DNA of 64,000 nucleotides from Brevipalpus yothersi. Lineage: Eukaryota; Arthropoda; Arachnida; Trombidiformes; Tenuipalpidae. The stretch lies in the NCBI GenBank assembly GCA_003956705.1, contig QZCP01000001.1, positions 505,528 to 569,527 of the forward strand. The letters are read 5' to 3'. The number at the start of each line of letters is the position of its first letter. Positions within the stretch are counted from its first letter, which is position 1. The position numbers were made by a program, and so were the translations under genes. Positions 48,301-57,873 of the stretch are shown here, piece by piece. Under the pieces are notes generated by a model. It worked only from the letters and a program-made list of their open reading frames with translations. It did no database searches and had not been told where the DNA came from.

Positions 48301-49412
48301 ACACTATGGGTGTGCATATACTGCTTACATTCAATCTTGCGATTTCGAATATTCTCCTGCTATTGAACTACCATTTTTATTGTTACTTGGGCACCATGAT
48401 TTTCAATTCTAAATCGGAAATAGAAATGTTTTTTTACATATTTTTCATTAAAATATTTACACACTTTTTCAGGGTCATGAAACATTGCCGAGAACCTTTC
48501 AATTTTGGAATCAGATGATTGAAGCTCTATTGAAGTGTTATTTTTTCCTTCATCTCAGCATTTTTTGGTTCAATTTTTCGTTTTTAGTTCTGGTTCTTGT
48601 CATATTTATCATTAATTAACTCAAGAAAGAGCTAGTATTTTTAGCCCTAGAGGCTTTTAATTTACCAATTATCGATCTTTCGATCAAACCCTTAGTAGTA
48701 CTTCCCCTTGTAGAACAACTTTGGGTCCAGCATCGAGTGATTTTAACTTCACACTTTCTTTTGTAAGACTTTCATCAGTGAATCGAACCGAAGGAGAGTT
48801 CCCAATTCGAGTAAGAGCAAAATTTGCTCGGTCCAATGAACTTATGAGGTTAAGAACAAGATCTTCCAAAGTTTTAGCATTCGATTTAATTTTCATCTTC
48901 AACGATGTATATGTACCGAAGTGACCTCAATTGGGGCTTTTCTCTTCACTTTTACCTGGAATGAGATGAGTCTTCCTCTTCATCAATGTTTATGTCATTT
49001 GTTATCCTCAAATGCTGTCCAAAAGTTCCTCATCGGAAGTTGTGGGTGAATTTTTCGTTCTCTCAGCAGGTAGCTTAGAGAATCTGAAGCTTACTTCGAT
49101 CTATCATGCGTCTCAGAATGCCATTATTTTCAGCTCAAATTGCCATCTTTCTTATTCTTACAGGGTGAAATGATAGACAGGATCGAGTATCATGTTGAAC
49201 ATGCTCGAGAATATATCGAGACTGCTAAGCAAGATACGAAGAAAGCTCGTGAATATCAGAGCAAAGCAAAAAGAGTCAGTATATCTTGTCAATCTGATTT
49301 GAAAAGAAATTAAATTTATGCTTATTTTCTTCAACAGAAGCAAATAATGATTCTTATATGCCTCGTCTTGGTAGTCATAATTTTGATAGGTCTTTTCACC
49401 TCCTTCACATGA
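40517..49412 (+). CDS. Syx1A: Syntaxin-1A, plasma-membrane SNARE for synaptic exocytosis
   Basis: Nine exons with consistent phase: 40517-40549, 40868-40942, 41066-41165, 41378-41452, 41549-41731, 41814-41887, 42004-42141, 49164-49274 and 49338-49412; 287 residues. The protein starts MTRDRLAALKA, followed by the Habc three-helix domain (about 27-145). The SNARE motif (about 190-255) begins TDTQQARQTLADIEARHADI. The zero-layer Gln is residue 226, in MLVESQG. A basic patch and a C-terminal anchor (IMILICLVLVVIILIGLF) end the protein. It pairs with SNAP-25 and synaptobrevin to drive vesicle fusion and binds Unc18 in its closed form. The 7-kb intron lies exactly after codon 226 and contains a gene on the other strand. 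The assignment is secure. Confidence 0.97.
42142..46749 (+). other. Left part of syntaxin-1A intron 7
   Basis: About 4.6 kb of intron with no supported exon. It contains a (TC)19 microsatellite at 45355-45393. Open frames at 42816-43202 and 44279-44545 are low-complexity and not believed. Confidence 0.55.
45355..45393. repeat. (TC)19 microsatellite
   Basis: About nineteen uninterrupted TC units inside syntaxin-1A intron 7, the longest pure dinucleotide run in the window. Confidence 0.95.
46750..47553 (-). CDS. ELO-family-like membrane protein lacking the histidine box, nested gene
   Basis: A single-exon frame of 267 residues starting at the ATG giving MWKIYAEKGMAELAL; the frame extends a little upstream without an ATG. 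About six or seven hydrophobic segments are visible. Several regions match very-long-chain fatty acid elongases in order: FLRPWQLVYNGLFFGVYG, KISTSMDIIFHILTK (canonical K..E..DT.FFVLRK) and LRMIQYMITFIHSIY (canonical T..Q..QF). Between them, where ELOVL enzymes have HxxHH, this protein has only GRFTSAILDP, and the later NxxxHxxMY motif reads DSMVGTINY. Elongases use that His box for condensation in the ER, so this is probably a non-catalytic relative. It lies inside syntaxin-1A intron 7 on the opposite strand. ELO origin is inferred from partial motifs. Confidence 0.7.
   Translation of the reverse strand: MWKIYAEKGMAELALIERGPWLLFMYVIFFSILSLSLFRKMRAKKHGYFLRPWQLVYNGLFFGVYGMACFLILALANGVSNMFTCDQDAVLKDDIRPKAYPYAIFLYMLLKISTSMDIIFHILTKCEQNVTLGRFTSAILDPAIAYYCMNFYPTGIIYFPFLLDSMVGTINYGLGVRSCADDQTGMIPNWEAKVHNLRMIQYMITFIHSIYSLNIDACECSNSLRYVLLAAHFVLSTSYLNRWTLSGKLTEPSSQPRVKLQQSLKAK
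47554..49163 (+). other. Right part of syntaxin-1A intron 7
   Basis: Probably includes the promoter of the nested ELO-like gene. Overlapping open frames on both strands at about 48684-48924 have no recognisable features. Confidence 0.5.
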
Positions 49413-51328
49413 TAGAAGGGAAGATTTTATAAGACTTTTATGCTCCAAAAGATCCCCGGCTCATGGTTGGAAAAATGGTTTCCTATGAATTTTAGATCAA
49501 TATTGAACAAAGAAGTACCGTTGGAATCAAGTTTCTCTTGAACTTTTTCCTATCTTCACAAGAGAATCGAGATTAATCTGCCAAATAATTCTCAGAGAGA
49601 AATCAAGATTTAGCTCAACTCATCACTGTTTTTAGGAAAAACTTTCTCAACTTCCTCAGACTCGATCACTGACACACTTGATAATCACATTCATATCTAT
49701 TGGTCTCTTCGAAAAAGATGGTTATGATGGAACATCCTACTGTACTCCACATATGTACTAGTAGATGTATCTCTCAACTCATAGAAGTGATATATCAATT
49801 GATGGAAAATTGCCAGCATCTCCTCACTGTAGATGAATCACATGCGAGTTCACGAGATTACTCAGATTTTCTCCGTTTGGCCTATCAACCAGAACTGAAC
49901 TGAACTTTTGGCAATCCCACTATGCATTTGCTATCTTTCGAAGCATCATTCGAAATCTTCAACTATTTGAAGTAAAAAAATTCACTCGGCATTTGACTCG
50001 TCTAAAACTATTTCTTCTATGGATGATGAAAATTAAAGCACCTGAACATTTAGTTTGAAGCATTCAGGAAGAGAGCTCACCATGGAAAAGTTTTTCCAAA
50101 ACTTTCAATATATATGAATGTATATATATTAGCTAGATTCAAAACATCTGAGAACCTTTTTCACGGATTTTTGAATACACCAATTGGTCCAAGCGAGCAT
50201 ATTTCAGCTACAAATCATGGAATATCTGCCAAAAAAATCTTCATCAAATCGAGCTCTCATAAAAATTCACCGAAACTCAAAGTGCTCCTGTCACCCATCA
50301 TAAATTTTTCAGCATATTATCAGTTTGATTTTATCCGTTTCTTTTCGATTCAAATTTTTAGTTTTTCAGTGAAAATATTTCACAGCTATCCATCAATAGC
50401 CAAAGTAGCTGTTAACTTAAAGCTCTTCATCCTCCGCTGTTTGCCCAAAGTCTGTCAAATTGTGTCCATTTTTTCGCCAGTTGTTGAGTATTAATGTTTT
50501 TTGCCTATTTTTTGAAAACTAAAATATCAAAATTCCTGATGATCTTTCTAAATGCACACAGGAAACTGTTTTTCTCATACACCTTCACTCTCTAAATCTT
50601 TTTAAGAGAAAACAAATCTGTTGATTATGAAGAAGGGTGTTAAAAATATTCATCAATGTAAATGATGTTAGACATCAACAGCTTAATTACCAAAATTTGT
50701 GACGGTATGCTGCACTTTTTCTTGTGATTTCAAGTATTACACACAGCAAACCTCAAACACTGTCCATTGCTTTTGTCCTAAAGTGTTTGTCAATCATATT
50801 GTCACCTTATCATACATCTTGACCAAGATAGTTTTTTACTCTCACCATGCACCTCACTCGAAGTGAGAAAAATAATTTTAAATTAAATGTAATTGTGGGA
50901 CCATTGTTCACTTCTAATGTACCCATTTAATCGGTGAACAAAAAATGACACACACAACTTTCAAACCAATCACTAGCATTAACACAGCAACTAGAACTTT
51001 TTGAGCTGAAGCGAGAAAAAAATGCAATTCGACACGGGCGAAACGAAGAAAAAAAAACATCAAAGTTGAAAAATTGAAAAACATCGAGAACATGCTGATT
51101 CCAAAGCCATCGAAACAGTTCAGATTAGTGTTTCAGATTGCTCAAGAAGCTAGATTCCTATGACAATATGAGTCCGCCCCCTTGACTTGACTCCCACAGA
51201 GAGTCTTGCCTATGGTAGACTCTAGCAACCAGCAAGAGAGCAGCATCCAATTCGCTTTGTGATCGTGATTCTGTTCGTGATTTTGGCGAATTTTTACTTT
51301 CTCTCTCTTTCTTTATCTCTAACATTTC
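49413..51328. other. Intergenic region between syntaxin-1A and Rac-like gene
   Basis: Syntaxin-1A 3' UTR at the left, Rac-like promoter and 5' UTR at the right. A 126-codon frame at 50114-50494 is Ser/Phe/Ile-rich and not believed. Confidence 0.45.
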
Positions 51329-52508
51329 ATGGCTTTCGAATGTGATGCGGAAAATATGGACGATCATCGGAGTGTTCAGCCACATTATCGGACCAATAAT
51401 TCTAACTCTCAGCCGATGGCCAAGAGCATCAAATGTGTTGTGGTTGGAGATGGGACTGTCGGAAAAACGTGCCTATTGATAAGCTATACAACCGAAGAAT
51501 TTCCCGGAGAATACGTTCCTACAGTGTGAGTATATTTATATATCCCATCTGATCTATTACCGAATGTCTTTGTTCGAATCGATAATACTGATCATTTCAT
51601 GGGCCTAGAAAATGAATCTCTGAGTGTCATCCAGATCGAAAAGTAGCCTGTCCTACTCTTTCTTTGATATTTTTTTTCTCGCCATATTTTTCTATCCTGT
51701 GAAGTGTGAACCAAAATTGATGATTCGAATATTGATATTTTTCAATGAATGTCGCTTACTCTTGAGTGTGTGTAGCTTCGGTTGGATGGTGAACAGATCC
51801 CAAGAAAAATGAATGTGTTTTTGAAAGCACATGAGCTTCGACAAGCTGCTACTCTGTGTGTTCAGTGTGTATGAACTTCTTCCCTTCATTGCTGCATGAG
51901 AGTGAAATCGGAGTGAAGATTAATGAAGAATTGACATCTCTTGTAAAAATCTCAGCTTGATTTGATTCCATTATTCACAGAACATACATGAGTAACTTTT
52001 TAATTCCCTCTCCTCACTGTCGATTAGGTTTGACAATTATACCGCATCTTTGGTTTTCGAAGGGATTCCCGTCACACTAGGCCTATGGGATACTGCTGGT
52101 CAAGAGGATTATGATCGACTTCGACCACTCAGTTATCCTCAGACAGATGTTTTCATAATATGCTATTCAGTGGTTTCGCCTTCTTCTTTTGATAATATTC
52201 TCACCAAGTGGTATCCTGAGGTTCGACACCATTGTCCGGAGACACCGATAATTTTGTGTGGAACCAAAATAGATCTCAGAGATGACAATGAGACCTCCAA
52301 TTATCTCAGCTCACAAGGATTACAGCCTATTGATCGGGTGAAAGGAATTAAAATGGCCTCGAAAATAAGGGCAAGCAAGTATGTGGAATGTAGCGCGCTT
52401 ACCCAGCGAGGAGTTAAGCAAGTTTTCGATGAAGCAGTTCGAGCTGTTCTCAAACCGTTACCTTTACATTCTCATCAGAATAACAAAAAAATGTGCTCAT
52501 TGATGTGA
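51329..52508 (+). CDS. Rac-subfamily small GTPase (Rac/Mtl/Mig-2 type)
   Basis: Exons 51329-51525 and 52028-52508 join in phase 2 to give 225 residues. The G boxes are GDGTVGKTC (G1), YVPTVFDNY (G2, effector loop), DTAGQEDYD (G3), TKID (G4) and ECSAL (G5). The Rho-specific insert is between about residues 150 and 165. The C terminus KKMCSLM is a CAAX box. Starting at 51329 gives a 29-residue extension before the usual N terminus; the ATG at 51416 would give a canonical 196-residue Rac (MAKSIKCVVVGDG). Such GTPases drive actin protrusion, cell migration and axon guidance. Divergence from Rac1 and the CAAX end suggest an Mtl/Mig-2-like paralogue, but RhoG-type is also possible. Confidence 0.93.
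51526..52027 (+). other. Intron of Rac-like GTPase gene
   Basis: A 502-nt intron interrupting the effector-loop coding sequence (after the Val codon started by GT). No alternative exon seen. Confidence 0.7.
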
Positions 52509-53738
52509 TTTAAAGCCCACTCGATGAGTCATCTCAAATAGTCAGTTGTTGAAGTGGAATATCCTGAATCATCATGTTGATGTGAAATCGGTATTCATCA
52601 TGACCCTGATGCCTGTTGTATCATGGATTGACTATTATATACATTATCATCTCGTTCTCGAGAGCCATGGTGCTTGAGCACAATGTTCACTCACTACATT
52701 GAGCATATACTTGAATCACTTTCTCTCCCTTCAAAGCTACAGCCACACCTTATGATTGTCAATATGGTGTATTGAATCCATTTTGACCAATGTCTTCGTT
52801 CAAATTTTACATGACATCGGAGATAACTTGGAGAGAGTTTCTAGAAAAGCCTTCTCGAATCGAGGTACCGTCCTTTTTCTGCATCTTACTAACATCAATT
52901 CGAGAGGACTAGTCACTTTAAATTTGCAGCTAATTTGCACTTAGTGCTTGGATTATAAGTTAAATCAATGAGCTTGTAATGGGAACAGCAGATTAATCAA
53001 TTCATGAGTTCTGATTATTTTGCCATAATATTCTTCGATTGCCAATTTTCCAGTTCCTGCATATTCAAAGCCACATTTGGCGAAAAATTATCTTTTCAGC
53101 TTGAGATTTTCATTGCATTCTTCTCTAATGGTGATATAATTTTTGTAAATCGTGCTTTTTTACTCTATAGTCAAAATTATGACTGACAGTCAAATCAATT
53201 ACACTCTACTTGTCATTGTAACACCCACCACTTTATCCGATCAGCTTTGATATTTTTAGGGTAAGAGGCCAAGCTCTACATGATTTTCGCCTGACTATGT
53301 AACTAAATTCTACGTGAACCCTGAATTTAAATGTATCATGATATGGCAATTGCATACATGAAATAGTTTGAGTAAAAGTTTCTCTAAAATTTTTGAAGAA
53401 CAATCTGGATCTCCTCTCGAATCCTTGGTGATCTGGACTCTCGACTGAATCGACGATAGAAATTGTGAATAGAATATCATTATAATTTCATCCATTGAGC
53501 CATTCTGATAAAAACGTACAAAATTTCGGTTTCACTTGTCACAGATGATTAACAATATCAGGTAGATCAGAATTTTTTGTGATTTACATATTTTTTGAAT
53601 AATATTTCGTCTACTCAGAGACCTGAGAGTATTGTGGGCCAAAAATTCGAATCCTTGTGCCAGTCATAAGAAGACTGGAAAGAAAAGTCTATAATTCTGT
53701 CTCTGGAAGTATGTGTTTCGCTTGAGCTCAATGATTTT
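52509..53738. other. Convergent spacer between Rac-like and ACADM genes
   Basis: The 3' flanks of two converging genes. No supported coding frame or repeat. Confidence 0.5.
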
Positions 53739-55182
53739 TTAAGAAGAAGCTTGCTTAGCTCTCTCAAAATGCTCTCTTGCGATAATCAAGCGCTGAATTT
53801 GAGCAGTTCCCTCGTAAATTTGATAGATTTTTGCGTCACGCATCAACTTCTCAACAGGATATTCTGAATTGAATCCAGCTCCACCAAATACTTGAACAGC
53901 ATCGGCAGCACACTTGTTGGCAACATCTCCGGCTAATGCTTTAGCTACTGAGGCGTAATAAGTATTACGCCTTCCCTGATCAAATTCCCAGGCTGCTCGC
54001 ATATATGCAAGACGACTAGTTTCAACGCCAATAGCCATATCAGCCAGCAGGAATTGGATAGCCTGGAAAGTTCCGATTGGAGTACCGAATGCTTTTCGTT
54101 CGAATGCATACTCAGTTGCCTCATCCAAAGCTCGTCGAGCTAGACCAGTAGCTCCACAAGCTACCGGAGGTCTGGTAAGATCAAAAGCTCCCATGGCCAC
54201 TTTGAAACCCATTCCTTCTCCTCCAACAATATTCTTTTTAGGGACTACAACATCTTCAAATGTGATTCCTCGTGTATCAGAAGCTCGTTGACCCATATTC
54301 ATTTCTTTTCGACCAATAACTATTCCGGGAGTATCTGCTTCTACAATGAAGCCTGTGAATGCTTGACTTGTCTTCACTTTAGGGTCGGGGTTTGTTCGTG
54401 CAAGTACAAAATACCAGTTAGCCTGAAAAATTAGTAAGATTGAAAATTGATTATTTATCTGTGGTGGTCAATCATATTAGTGGATTCTTAGAGAAAAAGA
54501 AACTAAGAGAAGAAGCTGCTTTATACTGAAGACAAAAGGTCAAAAGATGAATTTCTCATGACTGAAGAGTAAGTTCAAATGATCTCACCACTCCACCATT
54601 TGTGATCCACATTTTTTGACCATTAATCACGTAATCACCATCTGCGTTTTTTGTTGCTTTAGTTTTTACTCCAGCAACATCAGATCCTGTGCCTGGCTCG
54701 GTTACACAGTAGGCACACATCAATGGTTCAGCTGCTAATCTGCCAAGATATTCTTTCTTGTGTTCCTCAGATCCGAACATAGTCAGAGGAGCACTTGCAA
54801 GCTCATTAGCAAGCATAGCAGTAGAAATTCCAGTACAACCATAAGCCAATTCTTCAGCGATCAGACAAGAATCCATCAGACTGAGTCCAAGACCACCGTA
54901 CTTGGGTGACATATGTGCTGTCATCAAGCCTAACTTGTGTGCTTTCTTGATTATATCCCATGGATATTCGCCGGTACGATCATGATGAGCGGCCTTGGGA
55001 ATTATCTCTTCCGCAGTAAACTTACGAGCCATCTGTATCATCTCTTGAACCTCCTCAGTGGGAGTGAAATGAACTCCTGGTGATCCAGATGTAGAAGATT
55101 GAGCATGAACCGCCGAATAGAGGCGATTAAAGCTGGACAGAGTCCTTGGAAGTTGATTGACCATTCTTACGCCACCAATCAT
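53739..55182 (-). CDS. ACADM: Medium-chain acyl-CoA dehydrogenase, mitochondrial
   Basis: Exons 54589-55182 and 53739-54422 join in phase 0 to give 425 residues. The N terminus (MIGGVRMVNQLPRTLSSF) is a basic amphipathic mitochondrial targeting sequence. The FAD-binding signatures AYCVTEPGTGSDVAG and KMWITNGG are present. The C-terminal domain has the catalytic base in YQIYEGTAQIQRLIIAREH; Glu at this position is typical of medium- and short-chain enzymes. FNSEYPVEKLMRDAKI is the second family signature. The enzyme takes hydride from C4-C12 acyl-CoA in the first step of beta-oxidation and passes electrons to ETF. The frame runs farther 5' to 55269, but the ATG at 55182 fits the family best. 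Assignment to ACADM over ACADS rests on overall sequence resemblance. Confidence 0.95.
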
Positions 55183-56010
55183 ATTGCTAATTCTACTTGG
55201 AAACACCACTGTCTTGGCGAGTGATAAGGAAGAGAAGGAAAAATGAATGAATAAATGATCAATGTTCACCTGAACATACGGAAGAACGATCTGGGTACAT
55301 CTTCATTGCACCGAATTGAGACGGGACTAACATAGGCAATGTACTCACCGCTCAACGAAAAAAAATGAATCAAGATCAATCAGTGCTTGGTAACCTCTTT
55401 ACACAAATCTTTTGATAAACAGAATCCAAGAAATGGTAACGATGCAGAGTCAACTACTTGCTGTATCACTTGCTCAAATGATGTCAACAAAAACATTTAA
55501 TAAAAATATAAACAGATCGGATACTCATCATTCTGTGACTCGATAGACCTTGGTGAATTTGAGGGCATTTTTTGCATTTTTTTTACCTTTAATTTTGTTA
55601 CAATCAACAAATTGACAGGAAAATTTTATTTTGATTTCCTAGATGGTAGAGAAAAATTGAGGGATCTTCTATCTGCATGATAAAATTTTCTCTCTAACAA
55701 AGTGAGAGACAGAGAGAGAGAGAGAGAGTAAAAGAAAGGAATGTTGCAAGAATTGTTGCAGTTCATGGACTCAAAAAATAGGCATGAAAAGACTGACATT
55801 GAGTAGAAATATAATACAAGAGAATTGAAAACTGAGTCAGAAGATTTTCACAATAGCTCCAAGAAAATTTTGAAGACTAATCTACATTTTGCCAAATCCT
55901 TCGTTCCCTGTTAGTGGAGCAGAAAAATCTGAAAAAACTAGCAAGCGAATTCTTAGTAAAAAAGATGACGGGAAAATGTGATTTCCTCTTAAAAATGGAG
56001 ATAAAGATGA
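55183..56010. other. Spacer between ACADM and TBCB, with GA tract
   Basis: ACADM 5' flank and TBCB 3' flank. A (GA)n tract lies at about 55709-55728. No supported coding frame. Confidence 0.5.
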
Positions 56011-56899
56011 TCATGAAGATAGAACATGAATGGATGATGGACGGACAAAAGCTCCATGATTTGGCTCACAATCAAAGTAACGCTGCCCTCCAATGGATCC
56101 ATCGTTTTTTCCCAAAGGTTCCTCATATCTAACCCCAACCCAATGACCAGGATCAGAATTGGGAATAACAGAAATCTCCCCTTTGAACATGATTCTTCCT
56201 CTTCGATTTGGTTTGCCTTTGACCGTAACTTCGACGATATCACCTATTTGAAAGCCATCCATGAGAGCTGACATTTGTTCCTCATCAATCGCATCACCAC
56301 CTTCAGATTTGTTGGATTTGAGTTGTTTTTTGAATTGCCTGAGTGAATCGCTTCGTTTGCTGTACTCTTCTTCACTCAATTCAAATTTAGGTACAGCTTC
56401 TAATTTGCTGAAGTCAACCACACTTCTATCTCCTCTTGTGTCCACCAAATGAAGCCGATGCTCTTCACCATTAACATGACAGCCAATTGCAGACTCTAAA
56501 TCACCTCCATCCGATGACACTATTGTGGCCTTTTTCTCTTTATCAACAAAGTATTCTATGTTCATGGCATTGGACTCGATTCCCGACAGCATCTCCAATC
56601 TCATTCGAAGGTCCTGAATCAAAAGCGAGAGAGGATACTTTTTTTCCCACGTTCTTTCATCCTTTGAATTGGTGATCAAGAATTTGACGAACTCGCCAGC
56701 TTGAATTGAACACCAAAACGAGTAAAAAAGAGTTGTCAATACAATAAGATCAAGTGACAGAAAAAGAGAGAGATTAATTTGGGCAAAAGATTTGATGAGA
56801 GTCCAACATTAGTCAACAAAGTTGGAAACATGAATAATCAGCGATCAAAAAGAAATAGAATCTCTTCAACTCACCACATTCATCAATTGATGTAGCCAT
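56011..56899 (-). CDS. TBCB: Tubulin-folding cofactor B (Ubl plus CAP-Gly)
   Basis: Exons 56875-56899 (MATSIDEC) and 56011-56699 join in phase 1 to give about 237 residues. An N-terminal ubiquitin-like domain (about 10-90; VKFLITNSKDERTWEKKYP, LSLLIQDLRMRLEMLSG) is followed by LHLVDTRGDRSVVDFSKLEA, a charged coiled-coil (about 120-160) and a CAP-Gly domain (about 165-235) with the core GHWVGVRYEEPLGKNDGSI and GAFVRP. TBCB captures alpha-tubulin from the chaperonin and works with TBCE. Vertebrate TBCB extends past the CAP-Gly domain and ends in an acidic DEI/DEM-type tail; here the frame stops at HVLSS, so that tail is missing or sits in an exon I did not find. The family assignment is secure. 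Confidence 0.93.
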
Positions 56900-57873
56900 A
56901 GTGGACACACAACAAAATAAAAGCGATATTCAAACACAAAAACGAAAGTTTCTCTTTCAAATCAATCACAATCAATCCAAGGATTGAAATTAATCTGCTG
57001 GCCAAAAAAGATGCAAAAATGAAACATGCTTTGCTTTCACCTTTTCTTGTTGCCATAGCAAAGTCTCGAGCACGTGAGTGACCAGAACGTCAAACGTTTC
57101 ATGATGAAACTTTCATCGTTGCGAGTCATGATAATTAATATATTTATTCATTGTCAACGAACAAGCTGATAGAATAGATTAGCGAATCGAAAGCTTTTCT
57201 TGAAAATTTTCAATCAATTATCGTCATTTATGTCCTGAAAATTTTCAATAGAACGTATTGTTTGAAGATAAGGAATGTGTCAATTTGTATTCAATAAATA
57301 ATCTGATGAAAATATTGAAAATTTTCTCAAGAGTGAGAGTAAGGAGAAAATTTTATTATTATGTAGCTGAATGATTGGGGTATCGTTTTTTATTCGAGTA
57401 GTGATCAAATCATATTTAATGAAGCATGATCGACTTTCACTGATTCAAGTCACTTTCTTCAACCCGCTAATTAGACGATAAGTGTGAAGCATCTTTTATG
57501 ACAGCCGTTCAAATGAATGGGGTTCACAAGGAGTGACAGCATAAACAACACATTTCAAGTGGTGTTAATGCTGATGGCAATCAGAGCATTGAGCTAATAT
57601 TCTTCCAATAGCGAATTTTATCTGCTCCAACACCCCTTCAACATCCTCCTACTCTTTTTCCAGCACGAATAAAGACTGATGGAGGTGGGAGGCGGTAAAG
57701 TGGGAGGTGGTGACTTGAAGGGGGAGAAGCCTGTCCAGTGAACGAAAGTAGGAAACTCGATAACAAATTTTTCGTTAGACTTGGCTCAAATAATAATCAC
57801 GATCACGTCGATTCATCAATTTGTCATAATGTTCACTTTTTTCGGCCATACAACTGAGCAAATATTTTCAAGG
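56900..57873. promoter_or_regulatory. Divergent spacer: TBCB and secreted-protein gene promoters
   Basis: Non-coding. A G-rich patch near 57680-57735 (GGAGGTGGGAGG-like) stands out from AT-rich surroundings shortly before the secreted-protein start. Confidence 0.4.

Noticed and set aside
48684..48924. Overlapping open frames on both strands in syntaxin-1A intron 7
   Set aside because: Both strands are open over the same bases, neither has recognisable motifs, and no convincing splice sites flank them.
50114..50494. 126-codon plus-strand frame between syntaxin-1A and the Rac-like gene
   Set aside because: Low-complexity Phe/Ile/Ser/Lys composition without domains; the length is possible by chance in 2 kb of AT-rich DNA.
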